From the NCBI GenBank assembly GCA_003167055.1, contig PMUE01000394.1, positions 3,402-9,694 of the forward strand: 6,293 bases of DNA, given 5' to 3'. The DNA is from Vulcanimicrobiota bacterium (GTDB lineage Bacteria > Vulcanimicrobiota > Vulcanimicrobiia > Vulcanimicrobiales > Vulcanimicrobiaceae). The notes under the pieces are model-generated. The model was not told the DNA's origin and made no database searches. It was given only the letters and a program-made list of their open reading frames with translations. Shown here piece after piece: positions 1 to 5,881 of the stretch (positions are counted from its first letter, which is position 1; the number at the start of each line of letters is the position of its first letter). Position numbers and translations under genes: made by a program.

Positions 1-324
1 ATTCCGAGTCCGGCCTTCGCTGCTGTCGGTGCCGACGTAATAAACGATTCTAACAACTGCGCGCACATGACAGCATATATCGCCAAAGGCCACGGTTACA
101 ACATCGAGAAGTCAGGGGCTATGGCGCCAGGCCAGCAGTTCTTTTATTCCGCCCACGTTATGAGCATTGCTGGTGTGACGTTAAAGGTGCGTGCCCAGGT
201 CTACGCCGGCAGCCAGTGCGGTGGCTCTACGATTGCTGACGTCAGCTTCGTTACCGACTTGTCGAACGACAACTCGAAGCTCATTCGCCGACCCGGCGGC
301 GAGTTTCAAATTCTGCGACGATAA
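1..324 (+). CDS. Hypothetical protein, C-terminal fragment (5' end outside window)
   Basis: The frame is open from the first base to a TAA at 322-324, giving 107 residues with no start needed inside the window. An ATG at 67 exists, but nothing supports it over read-through from upstream: there is no ribosome-binding site, and the preceding 22 codons are ordinary. The fragment is polar, with alternating hydrophobic residues (the FFYSAHVMS and VTLKVRAQVYAG stretches) that suggest beta strands. It holds two cysteines, at fragment residues 20 and 73, which could pair if the protein is exported. It ends in a basic GEFQILRR tail. I do not recognise the family. A ligand-binding or surface beta-sandwich domain is a guess from composition only. 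It converges on the tRNA gene 18 bases downstream. Confidence 0.6.
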   Translation: MPSPAFAAVGADVINDSNNCAHMTAYIAKGHGYNIEKSGAMAPGQQFFYSAHVMSIAGVTLKVRAQVYAGSQCGGSTIADVSFVTDLSNDNSKLIRRPGGEFQILRR

Positions 325-334
325 AACGCCGCCG
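294..334. repeat. Inverted repeat across the end of the first gene
   Basis: CGGCGGCG at 294-301 is exactly complementary to CGCCGCCG at 327-334, with a 25-base loop that contains the TAA stop. Neither arm is followed by a T-run on the strand that would need it, so it is not a textbook intrinsic terminator. It may still form a transcript-end structure between the converging first gene and tRNA-Leu, or it may be chance in GC-rich DNA. Confidence 0.3.
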
Positions 335-342
335 CGCGAGCT

Positions 343-426
343 TGGTGGGGAAAGTGGGATTTGAACCCACACGAGTTGCCCCGGCCGCTTTTGAGGCGGC
401 TGCGTCTGCCGTTCCGCCATTTCCCC
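343..426 (-). tRNA. tRNA-Leu, anticodon CAA
   Basis: Read on the minus strand, this 84-base segment folds as a class II tRNA. A seven-pair acceptor stem (GGGGAAA with TTTCCCC) is followed by a short D arm (GCG/CGC). The anticodon arm is GCCGC-CTCAAAA-GCGGC, which places CAA at positions 34-36, so it decodes UUG leucine codons. The long variable arm forms a four-pair stem closed by a GCAA tetraloop (one G-U pair), as expected for leucine. The T arm is GTGGG-TTCAAAT-CCCAC, then the discriminator A and a genome-encoded CCA (343-345). All stems pair, so it looks functional. It stands alone, with no second tRNA beside it. Confidence 0.97.
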
Positions 427-462
427 ACAGGTGTCGCGCGCAGCCCGATACAGGTGACGCGC
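427..462. repeat. Short direct repeat immediately upstream of tRNA-Leu
   Basis: ACAGGTGTCGCGC (427-439) and ACAGGTGACGCGC (450-462) match at 12 of 13 bases, with a 23-base period, close to two helical turns. The proximal copy touches the mature 5' end of the minus-strand tRNA, and the distal copy sits where a promoter would be expected. It could be a tandem protein-binding site or a promoter duplication, or it could be chance. No clear -35/-10 pair for the tRNA is visible nearby. Confidence 0.3.
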
Positions 463-523
463 CCGGATTCGGGGTCCGCCAGCCTGCTCCTGGCCCCCTG
501 GCTCGGTTCCTGGGAATAGGCAG

Positions 524-561
524 TTAGGACCAACACGTGATTTCGGGGTACAATTCAACTC
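524..561 (+). promoter_or_regulatory. Candidate promoter with a very short leader
   Basis: TACAAT at 549-554 matches five of six bases of the -10 consensus. The only -35-like hexamer is a weak TTAGGA at 524-529, with a long 19-base spacer. Transcription would be expected to begin around 560-562, only a few bases before the ATG at 566. No Shine-Dalgarno motif lies between them, so the transcript may be leaderless or nearly so. The rest of the 427-565 spacer holds a small GCCAG/CTGGC hairpin (478-494) without a T-run, and nothing else I can name. Confidence 0.4.
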
Positions 562-565
562 TCTT

Positions 566-1312
566 ATGTGGCCTCGTCTACTGCTTTGCCTGCTAACAAT
601 GTGCGCCTTTGGCGTGTACTCCAGTGCGCGCGCGGCTTCGGGCGTTGCGCCCATCGTAACGCGCGCGGCGCAAATAGCCGCGGCTGAGAGTTTCGGCGTA
701 ATCGTTCACGAGCGGCACGTCACACTTACCGCAGCCGCGGGGCCGGCGCATTTCAGCCAAAGCAATGATGCGATTATGCTGATGAATGACGCGACCTACA
801 CGCACATCCATTATCTTCGAATAGAAGAGAATGGCCACGTCGTCGGGACGACCGAGATGGCCAAACGTGAAGCGGCGAATAATCACGACCTCGCGGCAGG
901 GAAAGTCGTTTTCAACCAACCCTTCGATCAGCGCTATCTCGCCGATTATCAGTACACGATCATTCCGTGTTCATGCACGGGTGACGAGATCACGGTGCAT
1001 TTTACGAGCCCCATTGCCGATGCGCAGCATGGTTCGGGGGATATGCACATCGACCAGGCTACCGGACACGTGCTCGACGTCGTATACACGCCGAACGTGT
1101 TGCCTGATCACGCCAACAGCGGGCTCGTGACTGAAACGTTTGGCCAAGCGCTCCCCGGCCTCTGGACGATCGTGCGCATCGATCGGACCTATAGCGGCCG
1201 CGTATTATTCGTCGGCGGACACGGCACGGTTACGGAAGTGCTCGATCACTTCCACCACTTCACCGACGCAGAGGCGGGTGAAGCGTACTATCGTACGGCC
1301 ATGCTGCAGTAG
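566..1312 (+). CDS. Secreted hypothetical protein
   Basis: This 248-residue protein begins with a strong signal peptide: Arg4, a hydrophobic core at residues 5-18, and an ARA site that predicts cleavage after residue 23. There is no lipobox Cys, so it should be released to the periplasm or outside rather than lipidated. The mature part (about 225 residues) is rich in short beta-like segments and contains a Cys-Ser-Cys pair at 135-137 and a His-rich stretch, DHFHHF, at 227-232. The segment around 157-180 (GSGDMHIDQATGHVLDVVYTP) is loosely reminiscent of the incomplete beta-barrel of LolA-like lipoprotein carriers. That is an impression, not an assignment. The ATG at 566 is chosen because the signal peptide starts there and the upstream frame adds nothing useful. 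Its last 53 bases overlap the 3' end of the GH35 gene on the other strand. Function unknown. Confidence 0.85.
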   Translation: MWPRLLLCLLTMCAFGVYSSARAASGVAPIVTRAAQIAAAESFGVIVHERHVTLTAAAGPAHFSQSNDAIMLMNDATYTHIHYLRIEENGHVVGTTEMAKREAANNHDLAAGKVVFNQPFDQRYLADYQYTIIPCSCTGDEITVHFTSPIADAQHGSGDMHIDQATGHVLDVVYTPNVLPDHANSGLVTETFGQALPGLWTIVRIDRTYSGRVLFVGGHGTVTEVLDHFHHFTDAEAGEAYYRTAMLQ

Positions 1313-3443
1313 CGCTCGGATTCGGTGTGGCAGCCCCCTGCGGCACGCCTTGTTCAGTCCCTGACCGCCAGATTTCGCCCCGCTCGTAGCGCGCAGTCCG
1401 GCCACTTCCGTTCATGTCGGGCCATGTGACGGTGAAAACGTCGGTGCCCGGCGCCAAATCGAACGTCTTCGTAAATGTCACCGGCTCATAGCCGAAATCG
1501 GGCGCCGTATAGCCGCAGGTTAGCGCCGCGCGCGTTCCCGTTTGATCGATGTGGCAGCTGTATGGCCGGTTAAACGTGCCCGCTGGTGTGGGATGGGTGT
1601 ACGCAGCGATATAGTCCCGCTCCGATGCCGGCGTATCGAACATTGACTCCGTTCCGTCGCGTGCCGCACCGATCGTGTTGAAGTAATTCTTCCGGGTGCG
1701 ATCGTCCTCGTAGATGAACGAGCGCGCACCGGCGTTGGCCGAAACGACGACGCGCACGATGCCGTTGTCGAGCACGTAGGTCGGCATCTCATCGTGAAAG
1801 ACGTCGAGTTCGTACGCGATCGCTTCGTTTGGCAGGACCTTGCGCCAGGCAACCGGCAGCGGCGTCGCATGCGGCAGCGGTTTCATGATCGACGCCGGCG
1901 GTGGCGTAAAGCCGAGTGGAATGTCGACGGCATTTCCGGGCGCGAGATGCAGCGGCGGAATCGCAAAGCGCTGCGTACCGATGATGATGCTGGTGCGCGC
2001 GGTGTCGCGCTCGCCGAGATCTGGATTGAAGATATCGAGGATCGCGCGCGTGCCGCCGGGTGTGACCAGGAGCGCCGCATCGCGCAGGCCGCCGGTGCTC
2101 GAACGGCCTGTAACGCGCGGCGCCGGTTGATAACGCGGATCGTAGACGCGGCAGGTGAGCGCGAGGGCGCGGCACTGCTGCAGCTGCGCGATGGTTTGGT
2201 CGGCGTCGCCGCGCCACGCTATCGCGCGATCCACTTGCGGTTCCATCGTGGCGAGCAGCGCACCATAGCGCCGCACGAGTGCGCCGAACGCGGCGGTCGG
2301 CGCATAGCGCGGCGACGGATTGCCGTCGACGTGGAGCGCGGCATCCCAGCCGTAGAACCAGTTGGCCCACGGCGCTTCGTAGCCGGCGGGGTTACGCGTA
2401 TCTTGCACCGGGAAGTTCACGACGCCGCGCATGCCCATCTGCAGCATCTTGTGGAGCGCAATCGTGGTATTCTCGGGTGCGGCGGGACGTGGCGTTGTCT
2501 CGTTTGCGCCTTGCAGCCAACCGGCTTGAAACTCGCTCGACATGACCGGCACGCCGGTCTGGGTTTGCAGTAAGCCGAACGAGAACGCGAGCTGTGCGAT
2601 ATCGTGATCGCCGATGCGATACGCATCGCTCTGATACCAATTGCCCCACGCCCAGACCGGTGTTGAGGCCGTCACCTTCATCTGATAGGTGTTAATGAAG
2701 AGCGGCACGCGCGAGCCGACCGTGTGCTGCACCTGCGCCTTCAACCAGTTGATGTAGGCATGCCAATGCGGTGCGGGATAGGTGTCGTTGTCCAGATAGG
2801 CGCCCTGGTCGTCATCAAGTGCGATCGCAATGACGTCGCGCGACCACGGCGCGATCTCGGTCAGTACGTCGTGCAGCCACTTCGACGTGTACTGTAGATG
2901 CACGGGATTGTGGAGCCACTCGTTGGCGGCGGCATCCGCGTGCGCGTTTTGCAGCGTGGCCGTCGCCGGGTAGCGTCCTTCGAGCACATCGTGCAGCGGC
3001 ATGTTGTATTCGGGGCGCTCGAGGAGCCAGTCGGGATAGCCGCCGTTGCGCCACTCGTTGCGAATCACGGGCCCCGGACGCACGATGACTTTGAATCCGA
3101 GTTGGTGGATGATCGTAAGCAGCTTGGCGAGATTGCGCTGCGGGTTGGTGCGGCCGGTGAAGTCGATTGTATGCGCGTCGGGCTCGTGCCAGTTCCAAAT
3201 CAGGTAGAGATCGATCGTGTTGATGCCCATCGCGCGGTATCGTTCGAGGTCGCCGCGCCACTGCGCAACCGGCGTGCGCTCGTAGAAGAAGGCGGCGCCA
3301 TAGACGAAGTACGGCCGCGAGTTCACGGTAAACACCGGCGTTCCGCGGTCGTGTACGATCCCCGAGGTGTGCCAGCTTTGCCATAGGAGCGCAGCCAGTA
3401 CGAGCGCGAGATGCATGCCGCAGGGAGTTGCCTTCGCGCACAC
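1260..3443 (-). CDS. Secreted GH35-type glycoside hydrolase (beta-galactosidase-like) with variant acid/base motif
   Basis: This is a 727-residue protein from a GTG start. Residues 10-21 form a hydrophobic signal core after Lys4, so export is likely, but no clean cleavage site is visible. The catalytic (beta/alpha)8 domain (about 40-390) carries GH35 landmarks in order: WNWHEP at 83-88, RPGPVIRNEWRNGGYPDWLL at 122-141, and PVMSSEFQAGW, whose Glu304 aligns with the family nucleophile. Where GH35 has the acid/base Glu in a V-x-x-E-N-E-Y-G motif, this protein has ALDDDQGAY (Asp210-Asp212). Either catalysis uses Asp212 or the protein is altered in activity. A C-terminal region (about 550-680) with YVLDNGIVRVVVSANAGAR resembles galactose-mutarotase-like beta-sandwich domains. 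GTG at 3443 is preferred because AAGGGG lies just upstream and it supplies a positive signal-peptide N-region. ATG at 3416 (718 residues) is the alternative. The frame stays open to 4388, but that part is antisense to tnpB and is not protein-like. The expected substrate is a beta-galactoside-type glycan, inferred from family only. Confidence 0.88.
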   Translation of the reverse strand: MCAKATPCGMHLALVLAALLWQSWHTSGIVHDRGTPVFTVNSRPYFVYGAAFFYERTPVAQWRGDLERYRAMGINTIDLYLIWNWHEPDAHTIDFTGRTNPQRNLAKLLTIIHQLGFKVIVRPGPVIRNEWRNGGYPDWLLERPEYNMPLHDVLEGRYPATATLQNAHADAAANEWLHNPVHLQYTSKWLHDVLTEIAPWSRDVIAIALDDDQGAYLDNDTYPAPHWHAYINWLKAQVQHTVGSRVPLFINTYQMKVTASTPVWAWGNWYQSDAYRIGDHDIAQLAFSFGLLQTQTGVPVMSSEFQAGWLQGANETTPRPAAPENTTIALHKMLQMGMRGVVNFPVQDTRNPAGYEAPWANWFYGWDAALHVDGNPSPRYAPTAAFGALVRRYGALLATMEPQVDRAIAWRGDADQTIAQLQQCRALALTCRVYDPRYQPAPRVTGRSSTGGLRDAALLVTPGGTRAILDIFNPDLGERDTARTSIIIGTQRFAIPPLHLAPGNAVDIPLGFTPPPASIMKPLPHATPLPVAWRKVLPNEAIAYELDVFHDEMPTYVLDNGIVRVVVSANAGARSFIYEDDRTRKNYFNTIGAARDGTESMFDTPASERDYIAAYTHPTPAGTFNRPYSCHIDQTGTRAALTCGYTAPDFGYEPVTFTKTFDLAPGTDVFTVTWPDMNGSGRTARYERGEIWRSGTEQGVPQGAATPNPSATAAWPYDSTLHPPLRR

Positions 3444-3447
3444 AATG

Positions 3448-3453
3448 CCCCTT
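3448..3453 (-). promoter_or_regulatory. Ribosome-binding site deciding the GH35 start
   Basis: On the minus strand AAGGGG precedes the GTG at 3443 by four bases. The in-frame ATG at 3416 has no comparable motif at a useful distance. This, with the added Lys in the signal-peptide N-region, favours the GTG. The spacing is short, so the choice is moderate. Confidence 0.4.
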
Positions 3454-3541
3454 GGAGTGAGCAGAACGGGTGCAACCCCGCCGCGAGAGGCGACAATCCT
3501 TGCGTGTTGGTGCCGTCGTGCAGATTGACACGATGGGTGTG

Positions 3542-3553
3542 CCAGGCGTCTGG
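3542..3553 (+). repeat. Left-end hairpin upstream of tnpB
   Basis: CCAG (3542-3545) and CTGG (3550-3553) pair around the loop GCGT, extendable by one G-T pair. A second small stem, TCGTG/CACGA (3516-3520 with 3529-3533), lies just upstream and straddles the TTGAC. Subterminal hairpins of this kind are what the single-strand TnpA recombinase recognises in IS200/IS605 elements. Here they are short and could be chance. Confidence 0.3.
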
Positions 3554-3578
3554 TCCGTGGCCGAGGTAAGCTCATCTC

Positions 3579-4820
3579 GTGAAGCGCATCGAACGCGTTC
3601 GGCTCTATCCCACGGCCCGCCAGGCGGCGACGCTGCGCTTCATGCTCGATGTGACGCGCGAGCTTTACAATGCGGCATTGCAGGAGCGCCGTGACGCTTA
3701 TCGCTTGCGCGGCACTTCGGTGACCATGAAGATGCAGTGTGCCGAGCTTACGGGGTTGCGCAAGCCCCTCGGACGCATTGACGGTCGCCTTGCGGCGGTC
3801 TACCGTGAATGCGAAGACGCCGTGCTGCGCCGCCTCGATCTTGCCTTCGCCGCGTTTTTTCGGCGCTGCAAGCGAAGTCAAACGCCGGGTTTCCCGCGCT
3901 TCAAGCCCGCCGCACGCTGGAAGCAGTTGCAGTTTTCGCACGGCGATCGCGCCCTCCGCTTCGACGCGCGGCAACAGCGAGTGGTGATCCCTGGGGTAGG
4001 CGCCGTTAGGCTGCGCAAAGGACGAGCGGTTCCGGCCTTCGGCCGTGCATGGATCGTCGAGCGAAATGGTCGCTGGTACGCATGCTGCGAGAGCGAGCGC
4101 AACGTTCAACCGATGCCGGCAACAGGCCTCACGCTCGGCGTCGATCGCGGCATTCACGTCCTGGCCGCGCTCTCGGACGGCACGCTGCTGCCGAACTCGG
4201 CGATCAGCGAGAAGCGCAAGCGCGCTACAGCGCGTTTGCGGCGCGAGCTCGACTCGATGAGCGTCTATGTTGGCATCGGGCGCGGTCGGCGCTGCGTGAA
4301 CAAGTGGGACTCCCGACGCATCGCTGCGGTCGAGCGGCTCGCTCGAGCCCATGAGCGCGAAGCGAACTCGCGCCGCGATTACGCGCACAAGATAGCGCGC
4401 CGGATTGTTAATGCCGCGGACGTCGTCGCGATCGAAGCGCTCAACCTACGAGGGATGACACGCAGCGCGAAAGGCAGCATCGAGTGGCCTGGCCGAAACG
4501 TCGTGGTAAAGGCTGCCTTGAACCGCCGGATGCTCGATGCAAGTTTTGGTCTACTCGAACGGATGATCAGCGAGAAAGCGGAAGAGTCTGCTCGTATGAT
4601 CGTTCGAGTAGATGCACGTTTCTCATCGCAGACCTGCGCTCGATGCGGCGCTTGCGAGCGAGAAAGTCGCCGGAGAAGGCGCTTCCGTTGCGTCGCATGC
4701 GGTTTTGCCGTTCATGCGGACGTTAATGCGGCGCTGGAGATCCGGCGACGAGGCGAGTTGCGCCTCACGAGTGAGCCACATGCCGGCGAGAAGCCGGTTG
4801 CGCTGCACAGTGCCGTGTAA
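3579..4820 (+). CDS. tnpB: TnpB RNA-guided nuclease / IS605 OrfB-family transposase accessory protein
   Basis: At 413 residues this is normal length for TnpB, the ancestor-like relative of Cas12 that cuts DNA guided by an omega-RNA from the element's right end. The N-terminus (MKRIERVRLYPTARQ, then LYNAAL at 29-34) is the usual OrfB helix-turn-helix/wedge region. The RuvC-like catalytic residues are Asp189 (GVDRG), Glu286 (VVAIEALN) and Asp381 (HADVNAAL). All three are present, so it is predicted to be nuclease-competent rather than an inactivated repressor derivative. A zinc ribbon is formed by Cys353/Cys356 (SQTCARC) and Cys371/Cys374 (RCVAC). The linker at about 222-250 is less basic and more divergent than is common. 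GTG at 3579 is chosen because MKRIERVRLYP matches the family start. A GAGG at 3563-3566 is rather distant as a ribosome-binding site. It is divergent from GH35 and tandem with the esterase. No tnpA is visible. Confidence 0.93.
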   Translation: MKRIERVRLYPTARQAATLRFMLDVTRELYNAALQERRDAYRLRGTSVTMKMQCAELTGLRKPLGRIDGRLAAVYRECEDAVLRRLDLAFAAFFRRCKRSQTPGFPRFKPAARWKQLQFSHGDRALRFDARQQRVVIPGVGAVRLRKGRAVPAFGRAWIVERNGRWYACCESERNVQPMPATGLTLGVDRGIHVLAALSDGTLLPNSAISEKRKRATARLRRELDSMSVYVGIGRGRRCVNKWDSRRIAAVERLARAHEREANSRRDYAHKIARRIVNAADVVAIEALNLRGMTRSAKGSIEWPGRNVVVKAALNRRMLDASFGLLERMISEKAEESARMIVRVDARFSSQTCARCGACERESRRRRRFRCVACGFAVHADVNAALEIRRRGELRLTSEPHAGEKPVALHSAV

Positions 4821-4834
4821 AGCACACACAACGA
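4740..4834 (+). ncRNA. Candidate omega-RNA (reRNA) scaffold overlapping the tnpB 3' end
   Basis: TnpB scaffolds are known to lie over the 3' end of tnpB and the right end of the element, followed directly by the guide. Here GAGGCG-agttg-CGCCTC (4750-4766), an overlapping alternative CTCA-CGAG-TGAG (4764-4775), and CCGGC-gagaa-GCCGG (4783-4797) form a cluster of stable hairpins in the last 70 bases of tnpB. A weak GTGT/ACAC stem (4815-4818 with 4824-4827) spans the stop. The cluster position fits, but the sequence is GC-rich and partly constrained by the protein. The extent given is approximate, and no guide boundary can be read from the sequence. Confidence 0.3.
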
Positions 4835-5881
4835 ATGGCGATGGAATCGACCTACGGGACATTGCTGGGTCTGCGCGGTGCGCTGCACTTCGATCGCATC
4901 ACGAGCGCGGCGCTTGCCGGTAATCCTTTGGGCGATCCCGCCGAGCGCGCCGTGATCGTCTATACCCCGCCCGGTTACGATCCGAAAGGTTCGCGCGCTT
5001 ATCCGGTGCTCTACGTGCTTCACGGCTACAGCGGCGACGCACTGGCACTGGTGTCGGCGCGTCCCTGGGAACACAACGTCGTGCAGTGGGCCGATCGCCT
5101 CGTCCACGAACGGCGCATGCCGCCGGTCATCCTCGTGATCGTCGACGGGTTCACACGCTTGGGTGGCTCGCAGTACATCGATTCAATTCACAACGGTAAC
5201 TATGCAACGTATACCGTGCGCGACGTGGTCGGCCATGTCGATGCGTCGTATCGCACGATCGCGCGCGAAGGCGGCCGTGCGGTGCGCGGCAAGTCCTCAG
5301 GCGGCTTCGGCTCGATGCACCTCGTGATGGAACATCCCGGCGTCTTTGCGGCGTTTGCCTCACACAGCGGCGATGCGTATTTCAACTATGCGGCGCCGCC
5401 GGCATTTCCGTCGGTCCAGCGCACGCTGGAGAAGCACGACTTTTCGATCGCTACCTTTGTCGAGGTGTTCGAGAAGAAGTTCAAGCGCACGCAGCCGGAG
5501 TTCCAAACCATGGAGATCCTCGGATACACTGCCGCGTATTCTCCCCGCTCCGCCAAGGCGTTCGATCTCGATCTGCCGTTCGATCTGCACACCGGGGCGC
5601 TGCGCGACGACGTGTTTGCGCGTTGGCTCGCGTTTGACCCGGTCGAACGTGTCGCCGGTGCGCAGCCCGCGTTGCAACGCTTGCGTCTGCGCTATCTCGA
5701 CTGCGGACGCCGCGACGAATACGGGCTCGACATCGGCGCGCGGCTCGTTGCCGAGCGGATTCGCGAACTTGGGCTGGAGGTGCGCCACGAGGAGTTCGAC
5801 GACGATCACCGCAACGTGGGATACCGGTACGAAATTTCTCTCCCGGCCTTAGCCGAAGTCCTCGATAGGAACGACCATTGA
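4835..5881 (+). CDS. Alpha/beta-hydrolase, esterase D / Fes-type
   Basis: The 348-residue protein has no signal peptide, so it should be cytoplasmic. The fold's markers are in order: IVYTPPGYDP at 41-50, the oxyanion segment VLHGYSGD at 61-68, the nucleophile elbow RGKSSGGFGSMHL (G-x-S-x-G, Ser154), the acid in YLDCGRRDEYGLD (Asp294), and the base in DDDHRNVGYRYE (His325). This layout is that of the putative esterase family (COG0627/COG2382: S-formylglutathione hydrolase, enterobactin esterase, acetyl-xylan-esterase-like proteins). The substrate cannot be told from sequence, but an ester on a sugar or acyl group is reasonable. Homology-like sequence begins near residue 14 (RGALHFDRITS). The first dozen residues are less typical, and neither ATG (4835 or 4841) has a ribosome-binding site. 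It starts 14 bases after tnpB, so its native upstream region is probably lost or displaced. Its stop overlaps the next gene. Confidence 0.9.
   Translation: MAMESTYGTLLGLRGALHFDRITSAALAGNPLGDPAERAVIVYTPPGYDPKGSRAYPVLYVLHGYSGDALALVSARPWEHNVVQWADRLVHERRMPPVILVIVDGFTRLGGSQYIDSIHNGNYATYTVRDVVGHVDASYRTIAREGGRAVRGKSSGGFGSMHLVMEHPGVFAAFASHSGDAYFNYAAPPAFPSVQRTLEKHDFSIATFVEVFEKKFKRTQPEFQTMEILGYTAAYSPRSAKAFDLDLPFDLHTGALRDDVFARWLAFDPVERVAGAQPALQRLRLRYLDCGRRDEYGLDIGARLVAERIRELGLEVRHEEFDDDHRNVGYRYEISLPALAEVLDRNDH
5866..5870 (+). promoter_or_regulatory. Shine-Dalgarno for the TTG-start gene
   Basis: TAGGA lies seven bases before the TTG at 5878, inside the last codons of the esterase. It fixes a start that an ATG-only reading would miss and suggests the gene is translated from the esterase transcript. 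Confidence 0.5.

Larger units (their letters stand above)
3530..4834 (+). mobile_element. TnpB-only insertion element (IS200/IS605 superfamily, IS1341-like); ends uncertain
   Basis: The unit consists of a full tnpB with no TnpA or serine recombinase beside it. The left end is placed after TTGAC at 3525-3529 as a candidate target/TAM sequence, because a hairpin (CCAG-GCGT-CTGG, 3542-3553) follows and no -10 box accompanies the TTGACA there. Hairpins at 4750-4766 and 4783-4797, inside the 3' end of tnpB, are typical in kind of the right end of such elements. Only 14 bases separate tnpB from the esterase start, so the right end must fall there or within the first esterase codons. The element type is well supported. 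Both exact ends are inference, since these elements leave no target duplication or terminal inverted repeat to confirm them. Confidence 0.5.

Noticed and set aside
478..494. GCCAG/CTGGC hairpin as an intrinsic terminator
   Set aside because: There is no T-run on either strand after the stem, and no gene ends nearby that would need it.
342..527. Plus-strand 61-residue frame beginning MVGKVGFEPT
   Set aside because: It is the antisense reading of tRNA-Leu. Peptides of the KVGFEPT type are a familiar artefact of tRNA genes.
181..654. Minus-strand frames of 157 and 76 residues over the tRNA region
   Set aside because: They run through the tRNA and antisense to two better-supported frames, with no start signal or domain-like composition.
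1794..2573. Plus-strand 259-residue frame inside GH35
   Set aside because: It is Arg/Ala-rich shadow coding opposite the GH35 barrel. The minus frame has the conserved motifs.
3525..3553. TTGACA as a -35 box of a tnpB promoter
   Set aside because: No hexamer resembling TATAAT occurs 15-19 bases downstream. The closest candidate, TAAGCT at 3567-3572, is too far away and matches poorly. I treat the motif as a possible insertion target instead.
3444..4388. In-frame upstream extension of the GH35 gene to 4388 (1042 residues in all)
   Set aside because: The extra 315 or so residues are antisense to tnpB, are Arg/Ala/His-rich without domain character, and precede a clear signal peptide at 3443/3416. 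The tnpB frame carries all catalytic motifs, so it is the real gene there.
3579..4820. TnpB as a nuclease-dead, TldR-like regulator controlling the neighbouring esterase
   Set aside because: The three RuvC acids and the zinc ribbon are all present, so there is no sign of the catalytic loss that marks such regulators.
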